This document shows, piece by piece, positions 35,131 to 46,740 of a DNA stretch of 64,000 bases (the first letter of the stretch is position 1; each line of letters starts with the position of its first letter). The translations under genes and the position numbers were made by a program. The DNA is taken from contig NW_024104442.1 in NCBI RefSeq assembly GCF_003945595.2, forward strand, positions 920,619 through 984,618, given 5' to 3'. This DNA comes from Pipra filicauda. Its lineage: Eukaryota; Chordata; Aves; Passeriformes; Pipridae. The notes under the pieces were generated by a model. It did not search any database. It was not told the DNA's origin and saw nothing but the letters and a program-made list of their open reading frames with translations.

Positions 35131-36598
35131 CTGGGAAAGAGCAGAGGGTGGGATCCATCTCTGTTCATCCTGCAGGAGCCCCTGCCTGTGGAACTGAGAA
35201 GTGGCTCCTTCATCCCCAGCTGGCACAGAACGACAATAACTCCCTGCCCTGCTCATCCTCCCGGCCACCCCACCTGTAGCCCCAGCTGGAGGTGATGGGA
35301 CCCTGGCAGAGAGTGCAGGGGGCAAGGCTCAGGTTTATTTTAAACCATGTGCACAAGGTCCTTGGTTGCTGTGAGTTGGTGTGGGGCTGCAGGACACTCA
35401 AAAGTGACACACAGCTCAAAGCCTGGTCTAAATATTTTTAATTACCCTGCATTTGGAGACCTTTTACAAACAGAAAGTGACAAGCCATCTCTTTTCTGTG
35501 GTCTTGGCCACAGAAAAATATTTAGATCAGCAGCAAGGCAAGTAATCTTGGTCCAGGGCTTTACTTTGAAGGTTCTTTTTGCATAGGGTTGATCTTTCTT
35601 TAGTCTTGGTTTTGTTTAGGAGTTCCCATCATAGGCAGACTCGGACCCTCACACCCTCGGACGTGTCTCCTTTCTCCAGGACCATCCAACACCCCCACAG
35701 GCATCGCTCCCCCTTCCCAAAAAGTTATTGTTCCTAGAAAGCAGAGCAGCGCTGCTGGAATGTTAATTGGGGGAAGTGAATAACCAGGGCTCCCCTCTCC
35801 CCTTCCCCAGCCCCCTCTTAACAAGCAAATTGCATTTATTTAGTCATTGAAGGCCCTGTCTCTCCTCCCCTGGGCAGACTGAAGTGTCCATTGTGCAGCC
35901 CCACATTGGGATTTGCTGCCATTTGTTCGAGGAATTTTTTTTTTAAGAAAGGCAATTTTTAAGGAGGGTGGGGGGCACAACACCCCTTTCTCTCTTGCTG
36001 CAGGGAGAGATGAGTTGTGGTGGGCAGAGGTGGGCACGGGAGTGGGTTTGTCACTGGTGCCGTTCCCACAGTCACTCAGGCTTCACTCACCTTTCCTTGT
36101 CAGCCTCATGGAGGAGGCAGGGAATGTGAAACCCAGCCTGTGTCTGCAGTGGGAAGCGAATCCATCGTGCCTTGCTGTGTGCTCAGGGTGCTGCTCCCTG
36201 CCAGCCCTGGGGCCCTGCTCCCCAGCCCATCAGCCCAGCCCAGTTGGTGGCACTGGCAGGGCTGTGGCTGAGCCTGTGCTCAGCTTGATGGGAAGAGGTT
36301 TTCCGGGCAAGAGTGAGGCTTTGAAGCCATCCCTGCAAACCCACTAGAAGCTGCTGAGCTGGCCCAGGGGGATTGTGGGTTTGTATCTTGTGTTGCTCCG
36401 TGGTGAGAGCTCCATCGAGCACAGCCCGAGGCCCAGCCCAGCCTGGGCTCTGGTTTGTGGCCGAGATTATGGTTTCCACAGATGTGCAGAGCTGGCTGGG
36501 GGCCCCCGGCTGGGCTGGGGCAAGGGCAGTCCCCAATATTTTTGTTTTCCTGCTCACTGGGCTTTGGATTTACCAGTTGAACCACTGGATGGGTTTTA
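35131..36598. other. Non-coding, no gene seen
   Basis: AT-rich around 35.43-35.6 kb and at the T/A run at 35.93-35.96 kb. No exon recognised. Confidence 0.55.
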
Positions 36599-36775
36599 GA
36601 ATCAGGATCATAGAATGGTTTGGTTTGGAAGGGAAGTAAAAGCTCATCCCATTCCATCCCCTGCCATGGGCAGGGACACCTTCCGCTATTCCAGGTTGCT
36701 CCAAACCCCATCCAACCTGGTGCTGGACATTTCCAGGGATGGGGCAGCCACAGCTTCTCTGGGCAACCTGTGCCA
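36599..36775 (-). mobile_element. CR1 LINE fragment (reverse orientation)
   Basis: GAATCAGGATCATAGAATGG through the standard order to CTCTGGGCAACCTGTGCCA. Confidence 0.92.
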
Positions 36776-37064
36776 TCACTTCCAGGCAAACGATAATCCA
36801 GATCAAATGAATAATTCTACCAAGTGATTAAAGTAAAAACAGGTAATTCTGCAGAGATAGCATTGGGTTGAAAACTGAGGGCTCAGTCCCAAATCTCTGC
36901 CACAAAGCCCTGCAGGATTTCAGGCCCTTGGAAGGCAAATTCCCCATGTTTTGTGCTGACTTTAGGCAAGCAGACCTGGAAGTGAGGAGCACTGCACGGC
37001 TCCCAGCGGCACCAGAGGGATGGTTTGTGCTGGGCTGATGCTCAGCCCCGTCTCATGCCCTTTT

Positions 37065-37400
37065 CATAGAATCCCAGAATATGCCAAGTTGGAAGGGACC
37101 CACAAGGATCATTCAGTCCAACTTCTTGCCCTGCACAGACACCCCAACAATCCCACTCTGGCCCTGAGAGTGTTGTCCAAATGCTCCTTGAGCTCTGGCA
37201 GCTTTGGTGCTGTGTCCAGTGCCCTGGGGAACCTGTTCAGTGCCCAACCACACTCTGGGGGAAGAACCTTTTCCTGAGATCCAACCTGACCCTGCCCTGA
37301 CACAGCTCCAGCCATTCCCTGGATCCTGTCCCTGGTCACAGAGAGCAGAGATCAGAGCTGCCCCTCCACTGCCCCTCCTGAGGAAGCTGCAGACTGTGAT
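37065..37400 (-). mobile_element. CR1 LINE fragment, 'cccacaaggat' subfamily (reverse)
   Basis: CATAGAATCCCAGAATATGCC, GGGACCCACAAGGATCATTC, GAGTGTTGTCCAAATGCTCC, AGATCCAACCTGACCCTGCC, ending in the CTGCCCCTCCACTGCCCCTC region. Confidence 0.92.
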
Positions 37401-40067
37401 GAGATTCCTTCTGCAAATCAACTCTCTGGAAGCTCTGGATAGCTCCTGCTTCCCAGCTCTCTTTTTCAGATGGCAGACAGTGCTTTGCACTGATGGGTAT
37501 CTCTTGCTGCCTGCCCCATGTCCAGTTGCTCACCAGCTTTGTAGCACCTGAATGTGCAGAAAACCCCTCAGAGCAGCAGAAGGCAGGTGTTGGATGCTGA
37601 GCCTGCTTGGTGGCAGCAGCTCTGCAGGACCCCTCTTGGACTGGTGTTTGATGTTAAGTGTAACAGCATCGGTGCCTGCGTGGGAACTCGCACCCCCTCC
37701 CTTGGGTGTGCACCCCCCCTGCACACTGGGGTCACCCCTGTGCTCTGCTTGCTCGAGGTTCATACAAAGGGAGCCATGTCCCATCTTTTCCATAGGTTAG
37801 ACCCCATGTTTTCCCTTCCCAGCTCCCTGCTCGAGTGCCCGTGCAGCTCCAGCCGCTCTCTGTGCCTCTCGTTCCCCCCAGCCCTTGCCTCTGCTCACTC
37901 TCCCTTACTTCTCCTCCTCTCCTCTCCTGTTCACTCTCCTCCTGCAGCTGGGAGAAGCTTTGCTGGGGTAGGGAGAGGTGCAGGCTGGCACTGCCATGTC
38001 TGGGAGTCAATGGGAGAGGCACCGTGGTGGCAGGAGGAGGTGGCAGGTCCTGGCTTTACCCATCCCCTCCTTTTTTCAGTGCAAAGGAGGGCGAGCAGCA
38101 GCTGAACCAGACCAAATTCTGGGTGTCTCTGTTGCATTTGGAGACTCTTTGTTGCCCATGTGTTGCTGATTTGTATATTCATGATTAAACCTGCAGCTGT
38201 CCAGCACCAGGAGGATTTGGGATGAATGACAATGACAAGAGACAAGGTCTTTACAAATAAAGTAATCATTTCTCCCTGCACTTCTCATTCATCCCCTTTC
38301 AAAGGGTCTCTGTGTGACGCAGATTTGCTGCACTTTGATGCTGGGACTGCGAGGAGGTGTCTGGATCTTGCAGCCCCCCTTTATTCCCATGGCAGCCGTG
38401 GGTGTGATGACGTGGGAGGAAGGGGCAGTGTGTTAAATGCTCTGATAGTTTCTAATGGTGTCAAAGTCTGCCATTTAAATTGGGACTTTCATGCTAGAGA
38501 AGAACTGAAAGGGGAAGATGGGCGTGAAAATCGATGCCGTGGCCTCTGTTCCTCCGCAGCGTCCCTGTCGTGGGTGTTGATCAGCTCCCTCCCCTGGTCC
38601 TGCTTCCCCTCCCACTGGAGCTTAATCCTCTGCTGATGGCATCCCTGTGTTGCCATGGGAATTGCTTCACCTCTGCCTGCTGGAGAACTGGAGCTGGATC
38701 TGCTGGTGGTGACCCAGTGTGGAGGTGGCACCATTCCTGCTGGGTCCGTGGTTGGCACCGAGGTGGCTGGAGATCAACACATGCCCTGCAGCAGCATCAG
38801 GGGACTGGGACATGGGTGGCATCACCAATGTATGTCATGTTTTAGCTGTGACTTTGACTTTTTACTGGTGTCTGCAGTTTATCATTCAGAAGTGTTGGCC
38901 TGTGCTGCTGAAGGCACAGTGGGTGGTCAGTCACCTGAAGGTCTCTCCCTGGCCCCTGGTGGTCCTGCCTCCTCATGTTCCTAGGAGTTGTACCCTACAT
39001 CCACACTGCTGTTGCCTTAGTGTGAGGTTCTTCTAGTAAATGTTCCACAGCTCATCCTAAAGCTTCCTGAACTGACCACAACTTCTGGTCCTCACCTTCC
39101 TGGAGTCTGAGAGACCAGTATTTGCCCTTCAAACTCCCCAGAGATGCCTGGCACCTCTCCCTTGGGTGCTGTACAGGCCTCTGCTCCCTCCCTGGGGATG
39201 GTGATGGGAACAGGAATGGCTGCTCCGATCTCCTGGCACGGCATGAAGGGCTCCTGGGAGAGCAGTGGCAGAGGGCAGGGGTAACTCGGGATGGGCTGTG
39301 GCCCAAGGCTGTGTAGGAGCCATATCCCCAAGGGGTGTGGGAGCCATGTCCCCAAGGCTGTGGGACCTGCCTGACTGAGGAAGGACGGGGGCAGCCTTGG
39401 AAAGCAGAGGAGTGTGGATGAGATGGCTTCACTCTTACAGAGGTGATGAGCAAAGCCCCAAGTATTTAAACAAGGTGTTCCCTTGAGCTGAGGCTGATGT
39501 GAGAGCTGCCTGTCCTGTGCTGCATGGTCTGAGTGAGGACAGACCATGGTGGGCACAGCTGTGTGCCCTCATGAGGTGTCTCTGCAGAGAGGAGGAGCTG
39601 TGTGTACCAGCTGCTGACATTCATCCTGGCGCACGGCCGAGGACAGGCAGCTGCCAGCCCACCCTCGGAAGGTTAGTTGGTTGCTGATGGTGTTGGATGT
39701 TTTTCCTAAGCTCCACCTCACCTCAGAGCTTTGAAGCTCCACAGAACTCCAGTGTGAGAGGAGAGCTCAGAGAGGTGTGGTGGGATTTCTGTGGGTCCTG
39801 CCTTTAGGGATCATGGTGTCTGGGAGCTCCTCAGGGTGACCTGTGACCCTCCTGTGCTGGCAGGGAGCACAGGTTGTGGCAGGGAGCTTTTGGGCACATC
39901 TTGCAGGAGGTTGGGGGTTGTGCTCAGAGGTTGATGGACAAGGGCAGCTCTTCTGTAAGTGACATAGACAGGGCACTGTTGTGGCATTGGTGGGGGGAAG
40001 ATCTGTGGTTCAGTGCATCCCTGGGCACCAGGGCTGGGGGGAAGGAGATCTGCTGGACCATGATCTT
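37401..40067. other. Non-coding 2.7 kb, no gene seen
   Basis: C- and T-rich section at about 37.8-37.95 kb. A locally repeated phrase 'ccccaaggctgtg/ggtgtg' occurs at 39.29-39.37 kb. No supported exon. Confidence 0.55.
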
Positions 40068-40200
40068 GCTGGTGTCCAAGGCCAGGTTGGATGGGGCTTG
40101 GAGCAACCTGGGCTAGTGGAAGGTGTCCCTGCCCATGGCAGGGGGTGGAACGAAATGAGCTTTAAGGTCCCTTCCAACCCAAACCATCCTGTGATTCTAA
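40068..40200 (+). mobile_element. CR1 LINE fragment (3' tail)
   Basis: From GTCCAAGGCCAGGTTGGATG to CCAAACCATCCTGTGATTCT. Confidence 0.92.
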
Positions 40201-40362
40201 AACAGAAATGGATTGGGCTGCATGGAAAAGCTGGAAGCCATGTAGTAGGTAGGACAACCTGAAAAGTGCATTTATTTCTGTGTTTTTGTGGTGGGGGGAA
40301 ACAGTTTTCCCCCTGCAGTTATAAAATGGTAAAACCCCAGGGGGTGGTGACCCTTGAAGTTT

Positions 40363-41491
40363 TGAAGTTTTACCCAATGAGCGCTTCTGCAAAATATAAA
40401 CGTATCACACTCAGAACGGAAGAGAAGGTAGTTGTAGTTTGGTGGTAGAAGTGGTAGCCATGTTCTGAGGCCACGAGGAAGGGGCTCGGAGCCCCTTGGG
40501 GCCTCTGGGGCCCCCCCAGCCCCCGGCAGCGGGGGGCTGCAGGGACTTGGAACAGCATAAAGCTGGGCTAAGTACCTGTGGCAGAAAACTAAAGAAGTTT
40601 TCTCTACCGTGAGTGGGCAGACGGAGCAGTGGCAGAGGCAGCAGCGGACAGAGAGCAGTGGCAAAGAACCAACAGATAAGAACTGAAGAAGAAGCAAAAC
40701 AGCATGCAGCCAAGGAAGACGCAGAGTTGTCTGAGAGAGCCAAGAGAAAGAGAGAGAGAAAGAGCAGCAGAGAGAGAGAAAGTTGGGGTAAGAACTGAAA
40801 TAAAAACCCCAAACTGCTTTTGTGACCTTTCCTATGTGGAAAGGATGGACTCCTACTGAATGGAAGTCCTAAAACTGCAGCAGCACTGCAGAGAGGAGCT
40901 AAAAAGCTCAGAGGAAGAATGTGGAGGGGGTGACCTTGGCCCCCCCCCCCGCTGCTTGAGACAGAGCACAGAGCTCTGTAGGGACCTTGAATCCCCTGAA
41001 GATAAAGGACCGTCACGAAGACCCCTGCGCTTCGTGATACGATGTGGTGATAGCGCCCTTGTCCTGGGAAACACAGCCCACGGAGGAAGACCCTCGTCTG
41101 AAGACGAGTGGCCAAGGGGCTTGGATACCCCTCGTGTGTGCTGGCAGAGATCCAGCTGCTGCATGAGAAGAAGAGTGAAACAGATAGACCTGCTGCCTTA
41201 GAGGCTACTGCTCTGAGAGTGGAAAAGGATCTTTCCTTCTTCCCTCCTGGACTTTTATTTGGAGGGGAGAAGAGATTTGATCCCTTGTAAATACTTATGT
41301 CATGGTAGAGATAATTAAGATTGTATATAATGTACTGTAGTATTTATTTGTACAGTCATTGTAATATATATTCCCTTTCCCCCATTTTTAGTCTCGTGTG
41401 GTTGTCTGGAAAAACCCATCTCACATTGGGTTGAGATGTGGGAGGGGGCTTAGACTAGGGAATTGGATTTTGGGGCTCTCAAACCATGACA
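40363..41491 (+). mobile_element. Putative long LTR-like retroelement segment
   Basis: A segment with LTR-like parts: a TATAAAC near 40.40 kb, purine-rich blocks with GAGAGA runs near 40.73-40.79 kb, an AATAAA near 40.80 kb, a C-run near 40.94 kb, an AT-rich part (TGTATATAATGTACTG) near 41.32 kb, and a terminus CTCTCAAACCATGACA that resembles the 3' ends of avian ERVL LTRs (ending ACCACGACA). If it starts TGAAGTTT at 40363 and ends CA at 41491, GTTT flanks both ends. The right boundary is more credible than the left. A length of about 1.1 kb is long for an LTR, so part may be internal or unrelated sequence. No retroviral gene is attached. Confidence 0.5.
40736..40786 (+). repeat. GA-rich simple repeat
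   Basis: Purine-only tract of AGAGAGAGAGAAAGAG type inside the putative LTR-like segment. Confidence 0.75.
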
Positions 41492-41928
41492 GTTTTATAA
41501 TTGAAAATCCAAGCAGATGATGGTTTTACAGTCATCCACCTGATTTAAATGAAACCATCACCATTGCCCAAGGAAAGCTGTTGACAAAGTAGCTACAAAG
41601 TTCCCAGGAGCAAAAATACTGTTTGAATGAAACACAGGGCACACATTTGGGAAAAGTAGGCTGAGTAAGACTCCGAGGTATTTTTTTCCCTTTAAATAGC
41701 ATGTTTGGAAGATAAGAAAGTAGAAGAAATGTTATTTGATGGTAGGTCTGTTCCTGGAGGGGAAGCACATGGAGCACGTGGGGCTGTTTGCTGTGCTTGG
41801 GGTGTTGTGTGGTGTTGGAAGGATGCGTGGGGGAGGCTGGGCAGGGGTGGGATCTTCATCCCTCTTTTAGCAGCACGTGTGTCCTGGCTTGGTGAGGCTG
41901 GCTTGGTGAGCCATAAACAGAGCAAAGT
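41492..41928. other. Non-coding between LTR-like segment and Gypsy-like fragment
   Basis: No clear protein match. It may be further decayed retroelement sequence but I cannot support that. Confidence 0.4.
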
Positions 41929-42160
41929 TTGCTTCATTGCCAACCCAGATGAGATAAAATAGTTTTATCGAGATTTATGGGGATAATAAACTATGCAGGG
42001 AAGTTTATGACACATCTAGCTGTGATCAGGGAACCTTTAAAGGGTTTATTGGGCAAGGATGTTGTCTGCATGGACAAGCCCTATGTAGTGCTGGAACAGT
42101 TGGAATTGTGCTGTTTGCTTAAAATATCTTCATTTAAGCCATTTATTTGCCTCTTCCCAG
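41929..42160 (+). pseudogene. Decayed Ty3/Gypsy-like polymerase fragment
   Basis: One frame, open from about 41950 to a stop at 42177, contains FMGIINYAGKFMTHLA and then REPLKGLLGKDVV. This has the spacing of the conserved segment just after the Ty3/Gypsy reverse-transcriptase core (pattern F-L-G-x-x-N-Y-x-G-K-F, then P-L-x-x-L-L-x-K-D-V), which leads into the RNase H domain. Immediately upstream, in another frame, NPDEIK resembles the 'DPDKI' element that normally precedes it, implying a frameshift and a small deletion. No upstream catalytic YxDD motif, integrase or LTR was found. The family assignment rests on pattern memory, not a search. Alternatives are chance or a domesticated relic. 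Confidence 0.5.
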
Positions 42161-43827
42161 AGTCTCTCCATAAATGAACCTGGCAGGAACTGTGTGCAGG
42201 GAGAGGACTGGTGGTCAGTCACCTCCTAATTTTCATCCAAACAAGAGGGAGATGAAGCTGGGGGAGATCAGCTGCAGGAACCCACCACAGAGCACCAGGT
42301 TAAGGCTGTGTCGCCTTCTGGTGTTGGTGAGCTTAAAATTGGATAAACTGAATTTGTGTCCTCAAGCCATTGATTCAGGGCTTCTGATTGCCTAGATGTG
42401 CATGTGGCTTCCTGCCAGCAACCAAATAATACCGTAAATAAAGTCCTGCCTTTCCTGTGAAAAAAGGAAAGGGATGGAGAACGTGGAGGTTGTCAGAGCA
42501 CAGGTCAGCACCACTCTGGGGAGGACCTGAAGTGAGGGAGCGTCTCCTGCTGTGCCCAGGGAGCACAGAGGTGATGAACAGTCCTGGATTCTCCACGTAA
42601 GAACCTGGACCCGTGTTGCACAAGAGATCTGGGAGTGAAACCACTGAGCTTAGCAAATCTGAGAAGACAAATGTGTGTTGCTGGGGGACAAATCCCAACG
42701 GCCCTATTACTGACTGGTCTCTGAAATTTTGAGGTAAAGGCAGCCTTGTGTTGGGATTTTAGGCAGGCTGTGGGTGGAAGAAGCTGTTTTACAGTTAACT
42801 TAAATCACCATAGGAAACGAGAGGTGGCTTTGGGATGGGTCTGTGCCCTGAGGTTGTCCCAACTCCCTGCTTGGTACCCACCAGCACAGCAAAGTCCCAG
42901 TGGGACCTCTGGGCTCTGCAGCAGCCTGACCATGTCAGCCCTTGCCTTCCCCACCCCTCTTCCATATCCCATGACCATTAAGTGTAATTCATTGCTTTGA
43001 TTCTCAACCACAACTGGGGAATTTTGTGGGGAATTTTGTTCCTTTCCACCTCTTGCTGTCAGACTCTGTGGAACAGAACTGGGGAGAGAAGAGGCCACCA
43101 TGGGAGTGGCACTGTTTTCCCTGTCACTGAGCTCAGCATTTGAGCCCTTACCCCAGTGCAGAGTGGGTGGGGAAGTCATGGAGAGGGACTTGGTCTCCAG
43201 TTGTGTTCCTGTCCTCTAATGCAGGGGTTTGATCTCCAGGTCTCCCTACACCATTTCAGTTAACTTTTCTTCATGCTTGGGGCCTGAGGAAACCTTTTTC
43301 TTTCTCTTCTGGATTTCTCAAGGAAGGGAAAGCTGATGTCCCCAAATTGAGTCAGTGATTTTAGATCATGTTGTCATTTCTGCAGGAGGGGTTTGCAGAG
43401 GGGGCCCTGTCCCTCCTGCACCCACTGCCCACCCAGGGCACAGCTCTCCACGGGCAGTGATAGCTTCCCATCAGTTGGAATCTTCCCTGCCCCGATACCA
43501 TGCAGGTTGCTGCTGATCTGTAACTCTGCAGAATTCCTGGTGCCTGCTCCAGGCAGGATGCCTATTCCCGCTTTTCAAGGTGAATAAGATACCTTTTGTT
43601 TTCCAAGCACAGAATCAATTTACATGAGAAGCTTTCCCCTGTAGCTTTGAGAGCTGATCTCAATTTGTGATCTGCAAACTGCCTGGAGGGGGAAGCAGAG
43701 CTTGGTTTGGCCACTCAGGGCACTGGGATGGAGTCACGTCCTCAGGGGCAGGCAGGGCTTGGGGCAGGATGGACTTGGGGAGATGTCCAGTGTGCAGCTG
43801 GGACTTGGGCACTGGCCAAGGGAGAAA
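42161..43827. other. Non-coding, no gene seen
   Basis: No exon or classified repeat identified. Confidence 0.55.
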
Positions 43828-44275
43828 GAATCATGGAATGGGTTGAGTTGGAAGGGACCTTAAAGCTCATCTCCTTCCTGTCATAGGCAGGGGCACCTTC
43901 CACTAGCCCAGGTTGCTCCAAGCCCCGTCCAACCTGACCTTGGACACTTCCAGGGATGGGGCAGCCACAGCTTCTCTGGGCAACCTGTGCCAGGGCCTCA
44001 CCACCCTCACAGGGGAGAATTTCTTCCCAATATCCCACCTAACCCTGCCCTCGGGCAGTGGGAAGCCATTCCCTTGTCACTATCTACCCATATAAAAAGT
44101 CTCTCTCTCTCCTTTTTATAACCCCCTTTAGGCACTGGCTCTCAGGTCTCCCTGGATCCTTCTCTTCTCCAGGTGATCACCCCCAGCTCTCCCAACCTGG
44201 CTCCAGAGCAGAGGGGCTCCAGCCCTGGGAGCATCTCCGTGGCCTCCTCTGGACCAGCTCCAACAGGTCCCACAT
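43828..44275 (-). mobile_element. CR1 LINE fragment (reverse orientation)
   Basis: AGAATCATGGAATGGGTTGAG through the standard order, with a local rearrangement near 44.08-44.13 kb (a CT-rich stretch replaces part of the usual CCAGTCCCTCTCCAGC block), to CCTCTGGACCAGCTCCAACA. Confidence 0.92.
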
Positions 44276-44351
44276 GTGGGCACAGAAAGATGAGGCTGGA
44301 AATGCTCTGGGACCAGCAGGCCTAATTCCCACTTTGAACCCTGCTTTGTTT

Positions 44352-44353
<2 letters not shown>

Positions 44354-44401
<48 letters not shown>
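44354..44401. repeat. Poly-T homopolymer, 48 bases
   Basis: Forty-eight uninterrupted T, preceded by a short T-rich lead (GTTTTC). It generates artificial lysine-only reading frames on the minus strand. It could be an old poly-A tail on the minus strand, a slippage expansion, or an assembly inaccuracy. Confidence 0.97.
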
Positions 44402-44405
<4 letters not shown>

Positions 44406-45311
44406 ACTTGTCCTTTAAGAGAATTTTCTCTCTGCAGCACACAAGGATTGTATGAAATGCCTCCTGTCTGGTGGTCTCTGCAGAGGTTCAGCCTGTGCCT
44501 CGTGAGGAAGCGTGGTGGTGGTTTGCTTTGCTCGTGTTGTCACGTCTTCCTTCAGTTATGGGATAAACATTAACACCACAACCACCCACTAACCAGGCGC
44601 TGCCTGCCATGGCTTATCATCCCAGCCCTGGGCTGTTGGAACAACTTTACAACACCCTTAAGTTTAAAACAAACACACGCGAAACCCAGTCCCTGTGGGT
44701 CTATTAGAGCTGACCAGCAAATGTGCATTTCATTACCCAAAATATGCTGGTAGACCCAGCACAGACAGTGAGCCAAGAGGAAGCAGACCTGCAAAACACT
44801 TTGGATAAAATATGAAAAGTGTTTTTTTTTATTTTTCCACCCCTCCCCTTTCTCTTCTTGATTTCTCCTGCTCTGAATTCCTGGGTAAAGACTTGTATTT
44901 CTGAGGGAAGCCCAGGCACCAAACTGGGAGATGCACTGGGCAGCTCAGGCCCAGGAATGGCAGGGCAGGAGTGAGCTTGTGGGCAGTCAGAGGACATAGT
45001 GTGCTCTGTTTTTATTTATTTTTACTTCTTAATGGCATCAGTGCCTGGAGGGGAGACCTGCTTGGGGTCATTTCCCCCTGTGGGAACAGAGCCATGTCAA
45101 GGTCCTGCAGCGGGAGCAGAGCTTTGCTGGACTGGCATCCTGGGGGAACAGGGACAGGACAGGGTGTTCCTCCTCTGGCTGGGGAGGTTGGCACAGAAGG
45201 GCAGGGATAAGGGGGCTGTGTGAGCCCTACATGGCTGGGCACCACAGAGCTTGGCACTGACTGTGTCTGGCTCATCCACCAGCAGGAGTCCTCTGCTCTC
45301 ACCCCCATAAG
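44402..45311. other. Non-coding, no gene seen
   Basis: No exon. If the poly-T is a retrocopy tail, its body would lie here on the minus strand, but I see no polyadenylation signal next to it and no protein match. Confidence 0.5.
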
Positions 45312-45565
45312 TGGGAGGGAACAGTTTTAAACTAAAAGAGGAGAGATTTAGATTAGGTATGGAGAAGATAATGGGTGGTAAGGCCCTGGCACAGTTGCCC
45401 AGAGAAGCTGTGGCTGCCCCATCCCTGGAAGTGTCCAAGGTCAGGTTGGACGGGGCTTGGATTCACCTGGGCTAACGGAAGGTGTCCCTGCCCATGGCAG
45501 GGGGTGGAACGAGATGGGCTTTGAGGTCCCTTCCAAGCCAAACCTCTCTGGGATTCTGTGATTCC
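45312..45565 (+). mobile_element. CR1 LINE fragment (3' end)
   Basis: GGAACAGTTTTAAACTAAAAG, GGAGAGATTTAGATTAGG, GTTGCCCAGAGAAGCTGTGG and the end CTCTGGGATTCTGTGATTCC. A short deletion lies after AGATTAGGTATGG. Confidence 0.93.
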
Positions 45566-46599
45566 CACGTGATCAGCAGGTGTGGCTCCGAGGTTGACCC
45601 CAGCCATGCAGACACATCTCAGATGAGGACTGGTAACGCCCAGCCCTCCATTTATCCTGCTTGGTGCAAATTACAGCCATCAGGGCTCCCCTTTCATCCC
45701 TTCTTGGTGGGCTTGGCAGGAAAAGCTCCTGCCTTTTCCAGTGGGATTTTGAAGGCGTTCATTAATTTGCAGTGTTGATGATATCTCCTGGTGCTTGGAA
45801 GGATTTTGTCATCCGAGGCTGAGCTGTGCTGCACAAGGATCCTGTGTTGGCCTGATGTGCAGGGGAGGCCAAGGCCAAACCCGTTTCCATGGGCTTTGAA
45901 GAGCTAAACAGCAATAAGTGTCTAAAGAGTTATCTGCTTTCTTTTTTTTTTTGGAAATATTTTGCCTTTGAATGACTGGCTCGTTGTTCATGTGGAGCAA
46001 TGATTTTTTATTCAGCAATGTCCACATATCCCACTGCTTCCCCTCCAAGAAAAACAGAGCAGCTGTCTCACCAGTTCCACCAGACTGGTCTCACAGAGCG
46101 GAGCCTGGCTGGTGGCTCCACGCAGGGAGTGTTGTTGCATGTGAGAAGGTGACTCACCATCGGCCGTTTGGGCAGCAGCAGCTGTGGGCATTTTCTCTGG
46201 CTGCTTTTGGACAGTTTAACGGAGTCATGCCAACTCTGCCCCATTTTTCAGATGGAAAAATAGGTGGGGAACCCATAGTTGATCAAATTAAAGAAAATTC
46301 CAGGTAATATTAAGAACAGTAGTGGCTTGTGAGCTCCAACATCAGTTATTTCACCTTTATTCTGACCAAAGGACAGACTCTCTGAGGGGACTGTGGCACA
46401 GGAACCACTGAGCTGTATAGCCATGTCCCTGCAGGTGGGATGTTCTCTGTGGTACAGGGAAAGGTGGATTTGGTCACAATCAGGGAAAAACTGCAGAAAG
46501 CGGTGATGGGGGAGTACCTGGTGAGGGCTTCAGGAGAGGCAAAGCAAAAGCCCCCAGCCCAGGTGTGCAAGCAGGGTAGAGGGTGCACAGAGCTAAGTA
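45566..46599. other. Non-coding; one weak exon-like stretch
   Basis: Contains a stop-free 86-base stretch at 46434-46519 between CTGCAG and CTGGTGAGG. Its peptide has a short DLVTIREKLQ segment, but the phase does not follow exon B and the length is too small to support a call. Confidence 0.4.
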
Positions 46600-46740
46600 T
46601 CCCTTCCCATCCCTGGGAGTCAGGTTGGGCAGGGCTTGGAGCAACCTGGTCTTGTGGAAGGTGTCCCTGCTCATGACAGGGGTTGGAATGATTTGGGCTT
46701 TAAGGTCCCTTCCAACCCAAATCAGGCTGTGATTCTGTGA
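46600..46740 (+). mobile_element. CR1 LINE fragment (3' tail)
   Basis: CCCATCCCTGGGAGTCAGG to AATCAGGCTGTGATTCTGTGA. Confidence 0.9.

Noticed and set aside
40411..41115. A 234-codon minus-strand open frame
   Set aside because: It runs antisense through the LTR-like segment and its purine tract, with biased composition and no family match.
44128..44442. Lysine-rich reading frames on the minus strand
   Set aside because: They translate the poly-T run.
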